A DNA stretch of 64,000 nucleotides from Ruminococcus sp. (GCA_017526445.1 JAFXRI010000115.1:1-64000); one strand, 5' to 3'. Counted from the stretch's first letter, positions 1 to 8,044 are shown. The notes: generated by a model not told the origin, from the letters alone. A program made the numbers and translations.

Positions 1-137
1 AGTCAGATTTTTCGTCAGAGTGCATAAATTTGACGCAGGCGGGCTGACGCCCGGCAAGGAAAATTTGTGTGCTATGACGGAAAATATGCAAGCAGATGAC
101 GTGCAGAGGCGCAAGCCGCGGGTTGTGCGGTATTGCC
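1..137 (-). repeat. MITE-like repeat, copy 1 (cut by window edge)
   Basis: This stretch is the reverse complement of the element at 35101-35272, nearly base for base; one end is cut off by the window start. It ends at 137 with the terminal motif GGTTGTGCGGTATTGCC. It contains no credible gene. It sits about 40 bp upstream of the rpmB promoter, so it does not supply the promoter. Confidence 0.85.
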
Positions 138-174
138 TATAGTAAAAAAATTTTTAAAAATTACCAAAAAAGGC

Positions 175-203
175 TTGCAATTTCAGAAAAAGTATGCTAT
201 AAT
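175..203 (+). promoter_or_regulatory. rpmB promoter
   Basis: TTGCAA at 175-180, a 17-bp spacer, then TATAAT at 198-203 with a TGC extension just upstream (extended -10). The predicted start is about 55 bp before the rpmB ATG. Confidence 0.8.
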
Positions 204-259
204 ATTTTAGTATTGCGGATAATTGTTATTTTGAGCATGGAAAGGGAGGTGCTTACCTC

Positions 260-445
260 ATGGCAAAATGTGATTTTTGCGGAAAGGGTGTAACTTTCGG
301 TATCAAGGTTTCTCACTCGCACAGAAGGACTAACAGGACCTGGAAGCCCAATGTAAAGCGTGTAAAGGCTGTAATAAACGGTACTCCCACACACGTTTAC
401 GCTTGCTCCAGATGTCTGCGTTCCGGCAAGGTAGAGCGCGCTTGA
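260..445 (+). CDS. rpmB: 50S ribosomal protein L28
   Basis: Structural protein of the large ribosomal subunit, 61 residues, the normal length for bacterial L28. It opens with a CxxC pair (C4, C7) and has a second CxxC near residues 50-53, so it is the zinc-binding (C+) form. The basic middle with SHSHRRTNR and the tail LRSGKVERA are typical L28. An AAAGGGAGG ribosome site lies upstream of the ATG. It is monocistronic, with its own promoter and a strong terminator at 472-500. Confidence 0.97.
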   Translation: MAKCDFCGKGVTFGIKVSHSHRRTNRTWKPNVKRVKAVINGTPTHVYACSRCLRSGKVERA

Positions 446-471
446 GCTTACACTTAGCTAAAAAAGAATTT

Positions 472-500
472 AAGGCTGTCCCGCCGGGGCGGCCTTTTTT
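472..500 (+). terminator. rpmB intrinsic terminator
   Basis: An 11-bp stem (AAGGCTGTCCC pairing with GGGGCGGCCTT, two G-U pairs) with a 3-nt loop, followed by a T run. Confidence 0.85.
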
Positions 501-504
501 CTTT

Positions 505-848
505 GGCTTTGGGGCGTGTCTTTGGTGCTTTTGGGGCGAATGGCCTGACTTTGGTGCCTTGGGGGACGGAAGACGCTTGGTCGCTTCGCTCCCTCGCTGT
601 TCCTGTTTGTGCAGGAGGACAACTTTTTCACGGCGCGGCGGATAGTTTGTCCCCGTGACTTTGTGCGGGATCACTGCTTTTGCGCCCTAATGTGTACTTG
701 GTGCCGCGCCTTTGTTGCCGCTGCGCGGCAATCGAGACGCTGTCTCGAGCTCTGCTGTGGCTCTGCCCCCGTCCCCGCTGGGGCGCTGCCCCCGTCCCCG
801 GCAGGGAGAAGCGTCTCCCTGCACCCCGCATTATTGCCCTCAGTTGGC
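505..848 (-). repeat. Half copy (A) of the large dispersed intergenic element
   Basis: Read on the minus strand, this matches the left arm of the elements at 7361-8044 and 32456-33238. It shares the blocks GCGCGGCACCAAGT, GGGGACAAACTATCC and GGAGCGAAGCGACC, and a terminal motif GAGGGCAATAATGCGGGG. Only one arm is present. Several frames are open across it on both strands, but they differ between copies, so I read it as non-coding. This accounts for most of the 446-972 gap. Confidence 0.75.
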
Positions 849-849
849 G

Positions 850-890
850 AAATTATCAACTGTCAACTATCAATTATCAATTATAAAAAA
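850..890. repeat. Short AT-rich TCAACT/TCAATTA repeats
   Basis: Consecutive variants of ATCAACTGTCAACT and ATCAATTATCAATTA directly before the promoter of the next gene. A related block occurs at 15511-15593. Function unknown. Confidence 0.6.
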
Positions 891-913
891 TCCCGTATTT
901 TTTAAAATTTTAC

Positions 914-942
914 TTGCAATACACAATATCTTGTGGTATAAT
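914..942 (+). promoter_or_regulatory. Promoter of the protease-scpAB operon
   Basis: TTGCAA at 914-919, a 17-bp spacer, TATAAT at 937-942 with TGG extension. It precedes the gene at 973, which overlaps scpA. Confidence 0.8.
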
Positions 943-972
943 ATAATATATATGTTTTGACGGAGGGCTACT

Positions 973-1641
973 ATGCATTTCACTCAGACAGATGTGCTAA
1001 AATACGGCGTTAAGCTGATAGTAATATTTCTTGTGATACCCATTCATGAGTTCGCCCACGCCTGGGCTGCCCATAAACTGGGCGACGATACCCCTGTGTA
1101 TCAGAATAGGCTTACCCTCAACCCCCTCGCTCATATTGATCCTATCGGTGCTGTATGTATATTCTTCACCGGCTTCGGCTGGGGACGTCCCGTCCAGGTC
1201 AACCCCACCAGGTTCAGGAAGTACCGCAAGGGCATGGCGCTCACCGCAGCGGCAGGTCCTATAATGAACCTGATAATGGCTGTTATCGGCATCGTGTTCT
1301 ATAAGGTATCCACCGCAATATATGTCAATAACCCCTCCGATGCTCTGAGCTGGGTGCAGCTGATCTTCTACTATTTCACCCTGCTGAACGTCGGCCTTGC
1401 AGCCTTCAACCTCATACCCGTCCCCCCGCTGGACGGCTCGAAGATACTGGGCTATTTCACACCGCCCAAGTTCGATAAGTTCATCAGGGAGAACCAGCTG
1501 TATATCTCGCTGGGATTTCTGCTGCTGCTGGTCACCGGTGCGCTGGATTATCCCCTCAGCTGGATACAGAACGGTATGTTCTGGGTAATGGATAAGCTGA
1601 CCTTCTGGCTGGATCTTATAATCAAGGCAGTGGTCAAATGA
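973..1641 (+). CDS. Site-2 protease (M50) family membrane metalloprotease
   Basis: Predicted intramembrane zinc protease of the short M50/S2P subfamily, 222 residues. The zinc and catalytic motif HEFAH is at residues 25-29 in the first membrane segment. The conserved NLIPVPPLDG near residue 148 supplies the third metal ligand (Asp). About five to six hydrophobic segments are visible. GGAGG is 6 nt before the ATG. The stop overlaps the scpA start (ATGA), so the two are translationally coupled; this pairing with scpA-scpB is common in Clostridia. The substrate is unknown; there is no PDZ domain, unlike RseP. Confidence 0.9.
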   Translation: MHFTQTDVLKYGVKLIVIFLVIPIHEFAHAWAAHKLGDDTPVYQNRLTLNPLAHIDPIGAVCIFFTGFGWGRPVQVNPTRFRKYRKGMALTAAAGPIMNLIMAVIGIVFYKVSTAIYVNNPSDALSWVQLIFYYFTLLNVGLAAFNLIPVPPLDGSKILGYFTPPKFDKFIRENQLYISLGFLLLLVTGALDYPLSWIQNGMFWVMDKLTFWLDLIIKAVVK

Positions 1642-3044
1642 TAAAGGAGCTCTCGTTCAAGCTCGATGCCTTTGAGGGCCCGCTGGACCTGCTGCTGCAC
1701 CTTGTCTCGAAGCATAAGCTGAATATATACGACATCGAGATAAGCCTGCTGCTGGAGCAGTACCTGGCCTATATCGACGGCATTGAGGATATGGATTACG
1801 AGGCTGCCGCTGATTTCCTGGAAATGGCGGCAAGACTCATATACATCAAGACCTGCTATCTGCTGCCTCAGCCCGAGGAAGCGGAGGAGCTGAAAAAAGA
1901 GCTCCAGGGCAGGATGATAGAGTATTCGCTGTGCAAGCTGGCGGCGGCAAGGCTGAAAGAAGCCTATGCCGGGGGACTGGTCTTTGTGAGGGAGCCGGTG
2001 AAGCTCCCGGTGAACAAGCAGTACACCCGCCTCCACGATAAGCAGGAGCTTTATGATGCCTATATGGGTATCGCCTCCAAGGTAAAGAATTACACTCCCC
2101 TCAGGGCGAATGTGTTCTCGCCGATCGTTTCCAGACGTGTGGTATCGGTGGAGTCCAAGATAACCTATGTGCTCCAGCGGCTCTATTCTGCAGGGCATTT
2201 CGATATGAGGACCCTCTACGAGGGTATGACCGACCGCTCCGAGCAGATCGCGACCTTTCTGGCGGTGCTGGAGCTCACCAAGTCAGGGAGGGTGTGGCTC
2301 AACGACGACAACACCCGCATAGAACTCCGCCGCCCGGAAAAAACCCCCGAGCAGGATGAAATCTCCGAGCCGGAGGAAGTCTCCGAGCAGGAAGAAATAA
2401 CCGAACAGGAAGAATCCCCCGAGCCGGAGGAAGTCTCCGAGCAGGAAGAATCCCCCGAGCCGGAGAAAGTCCCCGAGCCGGAGGAAGTCCCCGAGCCGGA
2501 GGAAGTCCCCGAGCCGGAGGAAGCTGCCGAGCCGGAGGAAGCTGCCGAGCCGGAGAAAGTCCCCGAGCCGGAAAAAACCCCCGAGCCTGACGGGGACAAG
2601 CCGGCAAAAGTCTATACCATGCAGCTGGCTCTCAGGAATATCCGTACAGCCGCCCTCAGGACCGACACGGATGAGCCGGAGCCTGCTCAGGAAGTGCCTG
2701 CTGTGGCTGCTTTTGCGCCTGCCGTGCTCTCGGAGCCGGAAGTGCCGGAGCAGTCTGACAGATCAGAAACGGACGCCGCCCCGGACAGGCTGCCGGAGCA
2801 GAGCGTGACAGCCGTGACTGAGGTGACAGAGGAAAAGCCCCTGCAAAGTGCGCTGCCGGCAGCGGATGTGCCGGATGTGCAGTACAGCTTTGCGCCTGCG
2901 GAGGATGCCGCAGAGGAAGATACAGAGAAAGCTCCCGTTACGGCGGTGAAGGCCAATTATTTCGGGCGCAGATATTACTGGGGCTTAGCGCCCCTTGCCT
3001 GCCGGCCTTACGACTTTGCCGCAGCGTGGAGGTTGAGGATATAA
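1638..3044 (+). CDS. scpA: Segregation and condensation protein A with a long acidic Pro-Glu tail
   Basis: Kleisin subunit that bridges the SMC heads with ScpB. Residues 1 to about 233 cover a complete ScpA: the N-terminal SMC-binding helices (starting FKLDAFEGPLDLLLHL) and the C-terminal winged helix ending near NTRIELR. A further ~235 residues follow that ordinary ScpA (about 250 aa) lacks. The first ~85 are PEPEEV/SEQEE repeats, encoded by near-identical 18-bp units around 2340-2590. The rest is Ala/Pro/Glu-rich with a short basic/aromatic end (YYWGLAPL). The tail is probably disordered. It overlaps the upstream protease by 4 nt and abuts scpB. Confidence 0.93.
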   Translation: MIKELSFKLDAFEGPLDLLLHLVSKHKLNIYDIEISLLLEQYLAYIDGIEDMDYEAAADFLEMAARLIYIKTCYLLPQPEEAEELKKELQGRMIEYSLCKLAAARLKEAYAGGLVFVREPVKLPVNKQYTRLHDKQELYDAYMGIASKVKNYTPLRANVFSPIVSRRVVSVESKITYVLQRLYSAGHFDMRTLYEGMTDRSEQIATFLAVLELTKSGRVWLNDDNTRIELRRPEKTPEQDEISEPEEVSEQEEITEQEESPEPEEVSEQEESPEPEKVPEPEEVPEPEEVPEPEEAAEPEEAAEPEKVPEPEKTPEPDGDKPAKVYTMQLALRNIRTAALRTDTDEPEPAQEVPAVAAFAPAVLSEPEVPEQSDRSETDAAPDRLPEQSVTAVTEVTEEKPLQSALPAADVPDVQYSFAPAEDAAEEDTEKAPVTAVKANYFGRRYYWGLAPLACRPYDFAAAWRLRI

Positions 3045-3620
3045 ATGGAAAACTATGAGAAGATCGCCGCCGTCGAGGCCATACTCTTTGCCGGGGGCGA
3101 GCCTATCGACGCGGACAAGCTGGCGCTTGCTGCCGGTGTCGAGCCTATGGAGCTTGAGGGCATAATCAAGGCTCTGGAGGAAAAGTATTCGCAGGAAAGC
3201 TCAGGCATCGAGCTGCTGCATCTGGAGGATCAGCTCCAGCTGGCCACCAAGCAGCGCTACGCCGAGCAGATCAAGGCGGCCTTTGAGATCAGAAAGAATA
3301 CAGCGCTTTCGGCTGCGGCTATGGAAGTGCTCACTATCGTCGCCTACAATCAGCCGGTGACGAAGTCCTTCGTCGAGAGCGTCAGGGGAGTGGATTCATC
3401 CTCGACGGTCAATTCTCTGGTGGAGAAGGGGCTTCTCTGTGAGGCGGGGAGACTGGAGCTCCCCGGACGTCCCATAGCCTACAAGACCACCGATGCTTTT
3501 CTGAGAGCATTCCAGATCTCAGGGCTGTCCGAACTGCCGCCTCTGCCGGATCAGGAGGCTCAGGTCACCATTGACGAGATAATCGAAAGCGCAGAAGCTG
3601 CTGATGATACAGAGAACTGA
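3045..3620 (+). CDS. scpB: Segregation and condensation protein B
   Basis: Partner of ScpA in the SMC-ScpAB chromosome condensation complex, 191 residues, the normal length. Two winged-helix domains are recognisable. The first starts at IAAVEAILFAGGEPI; the second contains the family signature ALSAAAMEVLTIVAYNQPVT near residues 87-106. The ATG follows the scpA stop with no gap (TAAATG), so expression is coupled. Confidence 0.96.
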   Translation: MENYEKIAAVEAILFAGGEPIDADKLALAAGVEPMELEGIIKALEEKYSQESSGIELLHLEDQLQLATKQRYAEQIKAAFEIRKNTALSAAAMEVLTIVAYNQPVTKSFVESVRGVDSSSTVNSLVEKGLLCEAGRLELPGRPIAYKTTDAFLRAFQISGLSELPPLPDQEAQVTIDEIIESAEAADDTEN

Positions 3621-3653
3621 CATCGGCTGTATATCCACATACCGGCAAGGGGG

Positions 3654-4562
3654 GTGCAGGAGATCAAGAAATTCAAGCTGATAGGCGCGGTACTGGCGGT
3701 GATCGCCGTGTTCGTGCTGCTGATATACTTCGGTATATTCTGGTGGACTATGCTGGGACTGCTTGTCCTTATCGTGGTGCTGCTGCACTTCTCTCTGAGC
3801 ATACACCTGAAAGCCAGCCGTGCCGAGGGCATAGACATCACGGCTAAATATATGTTCCTGACGGTCTATCCCCGCAGGGAGAAGCCTGCCGGGAAGCATA
3901 AGGCTCCGGACGGGATACAGCCCCCCGATGAGCCGGATCCCTTCGATCCCGATGAACTTGATGATCTGGATGACGGCGTCACCGGGGAGAATACGGAGGA
4001 GGACGGTGCCGGTCTGGGCGAGCTTGTGAACGAGGCCGCGAAGATCGACAAGGAGGAGGAAGGCAAGCCCCCTGAACCTCCCCGAAAGAATAAAAAAGCA
4101 AAGCCGGAGCCTGCTCCCAAAAGCGAAAAGGGCGAGGGCGGCATAGCTAAGCTCAAACGCCTTTACGCCAAGGTGAAGCCCTACATACCCATCGGCTGGA
4201 AGGCTGTAAAGAAATTCTGCAAGGCCATACGCTTCGAGGACGTGGATGTCCGGGCAGAGGTGGGCAGGTTCGATGCCCACGAGGCCGCTATATACTACGG
4301 CGCTGTGCAGAAGATCGTTTTTGATGTTCTTTCAAAGATAGGGCTGTTCTTTACATTGAAGCTCAAACGCGCAGATGTGCGCTGTGCGTTCGGTGAAAAT
4401 AAGCTGGACGGTTCGGCGGAGCTGACCGTAAGAGTACGTCCCTCAACGCTTATCGCCATAGCGTTCTGTACGGGCGTCAAGCTGCTGATAACGTTCCTGC
4501 GGGAGCGCAGAAAGAAAAAGAAAGCCGGCAAGGAGCAGACAGCTCCGGTGCAGGCAGTATGA
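3654..4562 (+). CDS. DUF2953 membrane protein (YtfI-like)
   Basis: A 302-residue protein with one or two N-terminal membrane segments (about residues 9-45) and a C-terminal DUF2953 region (about 190-285, around VRAEVGRFDAHEAA). Between them is a charged Lys/Glu/Pro-rich stretch (about 85-165) that makes it longer than B. subtilis YtfI. The start is a GTG preceded closely by AAGGGG, so its exact position is uncertain. YtfI lies next to the spore protein YtfJ/GerW in Bacillus, and here gerW follows two genes down, so a sporulation or envelope role is inferred only. Confidence 0.75.
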   Translation: MQEIKKFKLIGAVLAVIAVFVLLIYFGIFWWTMLGLLVLIVVLLHFSLSIHLKASRAEGIDITAKYMFLTVYPRREKPAGKHKAPDGIQPPDEPDPFDPDELDDLDDGVTGENTEEDGAGLGELVNEAAKIDKEEEGKPPEPPRKNKKAKPEPAPKSEKGEGGIAKLKRLYAKVKPYIPIGWKAVKKFCKAIRFEDVDVRAEVGRFDAHEAAIYYGAVQKIVFDVLSKIGLFFTLKLKRADVRCAFGENKLDGSAELTVRVRPSTLIAIAFCTGVKLLITFLRERRKKKKAGKEQTAPVQAV

Positions 4563-4578
4563 AAGTGAGGAAAATGCT

Positions 4579-4863
4579 ATGAGCAAAAAGAAGCCGGAAA
4601 TGATCGAAGAGATCGAAAAGTGCTGCGATCCCAAGAAGGATAAGAAGCACAAAAAAGGCCGCAAGTCCAAAAAGTGCTGTGAGCCTTTTGCACTGTTCAG
4701 CGTCAAGTTCAAGGTGGGCGGCAGCTCCGTAAGGATCTCGGTCAACCTGATGCAGGTGGCTCTGGCTGCGGGCATATTTATGCTGGTGCGCAAGCTGAGA
4801 AAGAAGCCCGTCCTCTGCAAGCCCTGCCTGGGAAAACTCTGCCTGCGCAGGAACAAGGACTGA
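4579..4863 (+). CDS. Small Lys/Cys-rich single-pass membrane protein
   Basis: Unrecognised 94-residue protein. The first ~35 residues carry two CC pairs in a lysine-rich background (EKCCDPKK, KKCCEP). A membrane segment near residues 58-75 follows (QVALAAGIFMLV), then a short basic tail with a CxxC (CKPC). GTGAGGAAAATGCT just before the ATG provides the ribosome site. It lies between the ytfI-like gene and gerW in the same direction with short gaps, so it is probably co-transcribed. Metal binding by the CC/CxxC groups is speculation. Confidence 0.65.
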   Translation: MSKKKPEMIEEIEKCCDPKKDKKHKKGRKSKKCCEPFALFSVKFKVGGSSVRISVNLMQVALAAGIFMLVRKLRKKPVLCKPCLGKLCLRRNKD

Positions 4864-4872
4864 TAAGACTAA

Positions 4873-4910
4873 GGCAACACCGCACAACCCGCGGCTTGCG
4901 CGGTATTGCC
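4873..4910 (+). repeat. Minimal (38-bp) copy of the MITE-like repeat
   Basis: It keeps only the two ends of the element found at 35101-35272: it starts GGCAACACCGCACAACC and ends GCGGTATTGCC, with the interior deleted. It folds as a hairpin in the gap before gerW. Confidence 0.75.
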
Positions 4911-4947
4911 TATACTCATACTTTTCATCAAGAAAGGACAGATTAAA

Positions 4948-5334
4948 ATGAGCGATAATACAAAGCTTGAGCAGCTCGTCAAGACTGCAATGGAAAAGAT
5001 CAAGGAGCTTACCGAGTGTGAGACCGTTGTGGGCAAGCCTATCGTCACCGCTGACGGTACGACCGTTATCCCCATATCCAAGGTTTCTATGGGATTTGCC
5101 TCCGGCGGAAGCGATCTTCCCACCAAGGCAGGCGGACAGTTCGGCGGCGGCTCCGGTGCCGGCATCACAGTCCAGCCTATGGCCTTCATCGTTTGCAGAG
5201 AGGGCGAGACCAAGCTTCTCCAGATGACTACCAACACCAACTATCAGAACGCAGTCGCTAACGTTGTTCCCGAAGTTATTGATAAGGTCATCGAGTTCGT
5301 TGACAAGAAGACCAAAAAGCCGGAACAGGAATAA
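4948..5334 (+). CDS. gerW: Spore protein GerW/YtfJ family
   Basis: A 128-residue sporulation protein. In B. subtilis GerW (YtfJ) is found in spores and affects germination. The body has the family features GKPIVTADGTTVIPISKVS and a glycine-rich FGGGSGAGITVQP. The chosen ATG has AAGAAAGGA 9-10 nt upstream; a longer frame would start inside the repeat at 4873-4910 and is not preferred. Neighbours (ytfI-like, dacF) match the usual clostridial order. Confidence 0.92.
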   Translation: MSDNTKLEQLVKTAMEKIKELTECETVVGKPIVTADGTTVIPISKVSMGFASGGSDLPTKAGGQFGGGSGAGITVQPMAFIVCREGETKLLQMTTNTNYQNAVANVVPEVIDKVIEFVDKKTKKPEQE

Positions 5335-5365
5335 GTTTCCGCGGTTATGATACCACAGACCGGCG

Positions 5366-5412
5366 CAGAATAATAACGCCCGGAGAGTTATCCGGCGCAG
5401 AACATTATTCTG
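5366..5412 (+). repeat. Nested inverted repeat between gerW and dacF
   Basis: CAGAATAAT at 5366-5374 pairs with ATTATTCTG at 5404-5412. Inside, CGCCCGGA pairs with TCCGGCG with one bulge. The word CCGGCGCAGAA occurs twice, at about 5360 and 5392. It could form a stem-loop in the transcript 14 nt before the dacF start; there is no T run. Confidence 0.55.
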
Positions 5413-5425
5413 TGAGGACTGTGAT

Positions 5426-6499
5426 ATGAGCTTTTTATCTGTGATAACAGCGGCGGCACTGGCTGTCTCCGCATTTGTTCCGGTGCCTGCGGCATCCTCG
5501 CCGGGGGCTGTCCCGCCGACAGTCTCGGCAAAGGGCTGTGTCGTCATCGACAGCCTGTCCGGGGACGTGCTTTTCTCCTGCAATGAGAACGAGCGCCTGC
5601 CTATGGCCAGCACAACTAAAATAATGTCAGCATATATAGCGCTGAGGGAGCCGGGGCTCGATACCCCCTTCACCGTGGACAGCGAGGCCATAAAGGTCGA
5701 GGGTTCGTCTATGGGCCTGAGAGAGGGCGACACCGTCACCCTGCGTGACCTGGTATGCGGTATGCTCCTGCCCAGCGGGAACGATGCCGCCAATGCCGCA
5801 GCCGTGAGGATCTCCGGCAGCATACCTGCTTTTGTAGGGAGGATGAACGCCTGCGCTGAGGAACTGGGGCTGAAAGATACCCACTTCGTAACCCCCTCCG
5901 GCCTGGATGACTATACCGATGAGCATTATTCCACAGCTCTCGATATGGCAAGGCTGACAAGGGCAGCGCTCAGGCTCGACAGCTTCCGGGAGATATGCTC
6001 GCAGAAGACGGTCTGCCTTGAGATCGGCGATAAGCCGGAAAAGCGCTGGCTCACCAATACCAACAGGCTGCTGTCTCAGTGCGGGGGCTGTATCGGCGTA
6101 AAGACAGGCTTTACCGATAAGGCAGGGAGATGCCTTGTTTCTGCCTGCGAAAGAGAGGGCGTGACGCTTATCTGTGTCACCCTGAACGACCGCGACGACT
6201 GGCGGGACCATTCGGTGCTTTATGACTATTGCTTCTCGCAGTTGGAGAGTGTTCAGCTCACCCCCAAAAGGGAGGAGTATGTGATACCCTCCGCCGTCAG
6301 GGGAGATGAGCCTGTCAGGGCTGTCGGGGAGAGCGCCCAGGTGCTGCTGCCGGCAGGCGCCGCAGCAAGACTGAGAAGGGTAACGCTGATCGCACCCTTC
6401 ACCTACGGCACCTCTGCCGGAGAACAGGTGGGCAGGACGGATTTCTATCTGGACGGAAGGCTTTACAGGAGCCTGCCTGTCATAGCATCGTCAGGATAA
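5426..6499 (+). CDS. dacF: D-alanyl-D-alanine carboxypeptidase (DacF-type, S11)
   Basis: Secreted low-molecular-weight penicillin-binding protein that trims the terminal D-Ala of peptidoglycan side chains. It has 357 residues. A signal peptide covers about residues 1-25 (ITAAALAVSAFVPVPAASS). The S11 motifs are present in order: SxxK as STTK near residue 54, SGN near residue 113, and KTG near residue 230. A C-terminal region after the catalytic domain ends without a clear amphipathic anchor helix. The position after gerW suggests a spore-cortex role, as for DacF, by inference from order. Confidence 0.9.
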   Translation: MSFLSVITAAALAVSAFVPVPAASSPGAVPPTVSAKGCVVIDSLSGDVLFSCNENERLPMASTTKIMSAYIALREPGLDTPFTVDSEAIKVEGSSMGLREGDTVTLRDLVCGMLLPSGNDAANAAAVRISGSIPAFVGRMNACAEELGLKDTHFVTPSGLDDYTDEHYSTALDMARLTRAALRLDSFREICSQKTVCLEIGDKPEKRWLTNTNRLLSQCGGCIGVKTGFTDKAGRCLVSACEREGVTLICVTLNDRDDWRDHSVLYDYCFSQLESVQLTPKREEYVIPSAVRGDEPVRAVGESAQVLLPAGAAARLRRVTLIAPFTYGTSAGEQVGRTDFYLDGRLYRSLPVIASSG

Positions 6500-6536
6500 C
6501 AGGCGGGGCTCCGCCTACATACAGGAGAGTAAAAGA

Positions 6537-7265
6537 ATGGAAAAGATACGCATACAGAAGCTTATCGCTGAGAGCGGGTACTGCTCCCGCCGCAAAGCGG
6601 AGGAGCTCATCTCTGCCGGGAGGGTGAAGGTCAACGGCCGCCCCTGCGGACTGGGAGACAAGGCGCTTCCCGATAAGGACGTTATCACCGTTGACGGCGA
6701 GCCTATCGCCAGGGTAAGGAAGCGCAGGCTCTATTACATAATGCTCCACAAGCCGAGAGGTTATGTGACAACTATGAGCGATGAGCTGGAGAGGAAGAAT
6801 GTCTCCGAGCTTATAAAGGACGTCCCTGAGAGAGTATATCCCGTCGGAAGGCTCGACCGCAACTCGGAGGGGCTGCTGCTGTTCACCAATGACGGCGCCT
6901 TTGCCAACGATATAATGCATCCCTCGCGGCACATCTCCAAGACCTACCGCGTGACCGTCCGCCCGGATATCTCGGACGAGCAGCTGGTGTCGCTGTCGGA
7001 GGGCGTGGTCATCGACGGAAAAAAGACTGCTCCCGCCACGGTGCTGGTTCTTGACAAGGAGCAGGGCAGGGTAGTTCTGCAAATGACTATACACGAGGGC
7101 CGCAACCGCCAGATAAGAAAGATGTGCGAGGCGGTGGGGCTTGAGGTAGCAAGACTGAAAAGAACGTCCATCGGCCCGCTGAAGCTGGGTATGCTCAAGC
7201 CCGGTGAGTACCGCGAACTCAAGCCGGATGAACTCAGGGCTATCCGCAATGCAATGAATAAGTAA
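6537..7265 (+). CDS. rluB: 23S rRNA pseudouridine synthase, RluB family
   Basis: RsuA/RluB-type enzyme isomerising uridine in 23S rRNA, 242 residues. The N-terminal S4 RNA-binding domain (about 1-62) begins RIQKLIAESGYCSRRKAEEL. The catalytic Asp lies in GRLDRNSEGLLLFTNDG near residues 103-119. The GRNRQIRKM motif is near residue 187. A ribosome site (AGGAGAGTAAAAG) precedes the ATG. RluB and RsuA are hard to separate by eye; gene context favours RluB. Confidence 0.9.
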   Translation: MEKIRIQKLIAESGYCSRRKAEELISAGRVKVNGRPCGLGDKALPDKDVITVDGEPIARVRKRRLYYIMLHKPRGYVTTMSDELERKNVSELIKDVPERVYPVGRLDRNSEGLLLFTNDGAFANDIMHPSRHISKTYRVTVRPDISDEQLVSLSEGVVIDGKKTAPATVLVLDKEQGRVVLQMTIHEGRNRQIRKMCEAVGLEVARLKRTSIGPLKLGMLKPGEYRELKPDELRAIRNAMNK

Positions 7266-7278
7266 AGGCAATACCAAC

Positions 7279-7303
7279 GCCCCGCTGTCAGGCACAGCGG
7301 GGC
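7279..7303 (+). terminator. Hairpin after rluB
   Basis: A perfect 10-bp stem (GCCCCGCTGT with ACAGCGGGGC) and 5-nt loop 14 nt after the rluB stop. The T run is weak (TGATGTATTAT). Confidence 0.65.
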
Positions 7304-7360
7304 TGATGTATTATATGCGGTAAGAGCTTTACTTCATTAAACAGCAAGCCGCGGATAAAA

Positions 7361-8044
7361 CGCAAAAGGAGCGCAATACCCGCCGTTTCCAAAGGCGGCG
7401 TTAGCCTTTGGCGGGGGATCAAAGGGGGCAGAGCCACCTTTGCAGGGTTTGGGGCTGGCCCCAAGTCGGAGCTTGCTCCGACCACGGCGCGGCACCAAGT
7501 ACACAGTAGGGCGCAAAAGCCGCAACTTCGCACAAAGAATCGGGGACAAATTATCCGCCGCGCCGAACAAACTTGTGTCCTGCACTCGCAGGAACAGCGA
7601 GGGAGCGAAGCGACCAAGCGTCTTCCGTCCGGTGATGTGCGAAGTTGGGGTTTACGTCAGGAGAAGCGCAAAGGCTGCGGGGTTGCCTTTTGGGAGTACG
7701 GCGTTTGTTCTCTAAGGTACGGAAAATCGCTATCGCTCTTTCCTGACAGTGCTTAACCCCAACTTTTTCACGGCGCTGAGATAAGTTTGTCCACATACAA
7801 AAGATAGGGAGACCTCACTTTGGTCTCCCTATTGTTGCTTTTATTCAGCGCCGTGGTCGGAGCAAGCTCCGACTTGGAGCTCTGCTCAACGGCCTTCGCA
7901 GAAGGACGTTAACCTCGCAAGGGCGCTGCCCGCTTTCTTCTGAGCTTGTCGAAGAAGAAAGATCGACCTGCCAAGGGCTAACGCCGCCCGATGGCTTTCG
8001 CAGAAAGACATTAGGATCTGGCGGGTATTGCCCTCATTTTGTGT
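7361..8044. repeat. Large composite inverted-repeat element B
   Basis: A 684-bp non-coding element. The ends are imperfect terminal inverted repeats sharing GCAATACCCGCC at 7373-7384 and its complement near 8018-8029, with matching flanks (consensus around CACAAAATGAG, then GCAATACCCGCC). The left arm (7395-7640) and right arm (7700-8010) carry the same modules in opposite orientation. These include a perfect GTCGGAGC-TT-GCTCCGAC hairpin at 7465-7482, complemented at 7856-7873, and the CGAAGCGACC and GCGCGGCACC words. It fills the whole gap between rluB and the convergent polymer operon. Confidence 0.75.
7806..7832. terminator. Bidirectional-looking hairpin inside element B
   Basis: TAGGGAGACC and GGTCTCCCTA form a perfect 10-bp stem with a 7-nt loop. 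The same GGGAGACC stem occurs in the tex terminator at 55197-55223. It could terminate the convergent transcripts that meet here. Confidence 0.5.

Noticed and set aside
1..137. Insertion sequence end
   Set aside because: No transposase in or beside any copy; short length and paired ends fit a non-autonomous element better.
330..905. Several overlapping open frames on both strands between rpmB and 973
   Set aside because: They lie in repeat copy A, have no ribosome sites, and the reading frames are not kept in the related copies at 7361 and 32456.
2216..2607. Minus-strand Ser/Gly-rich and Ala/Arg-rich frames
   Set aside because: Shadows of the Pro-Glu repeats of scpA.
7440..7796. Open frames of 80-110 codons after rluB
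   Set aside because: They fall within composite element B; the same DNA is open in several frames because of its base composition and palindromes.
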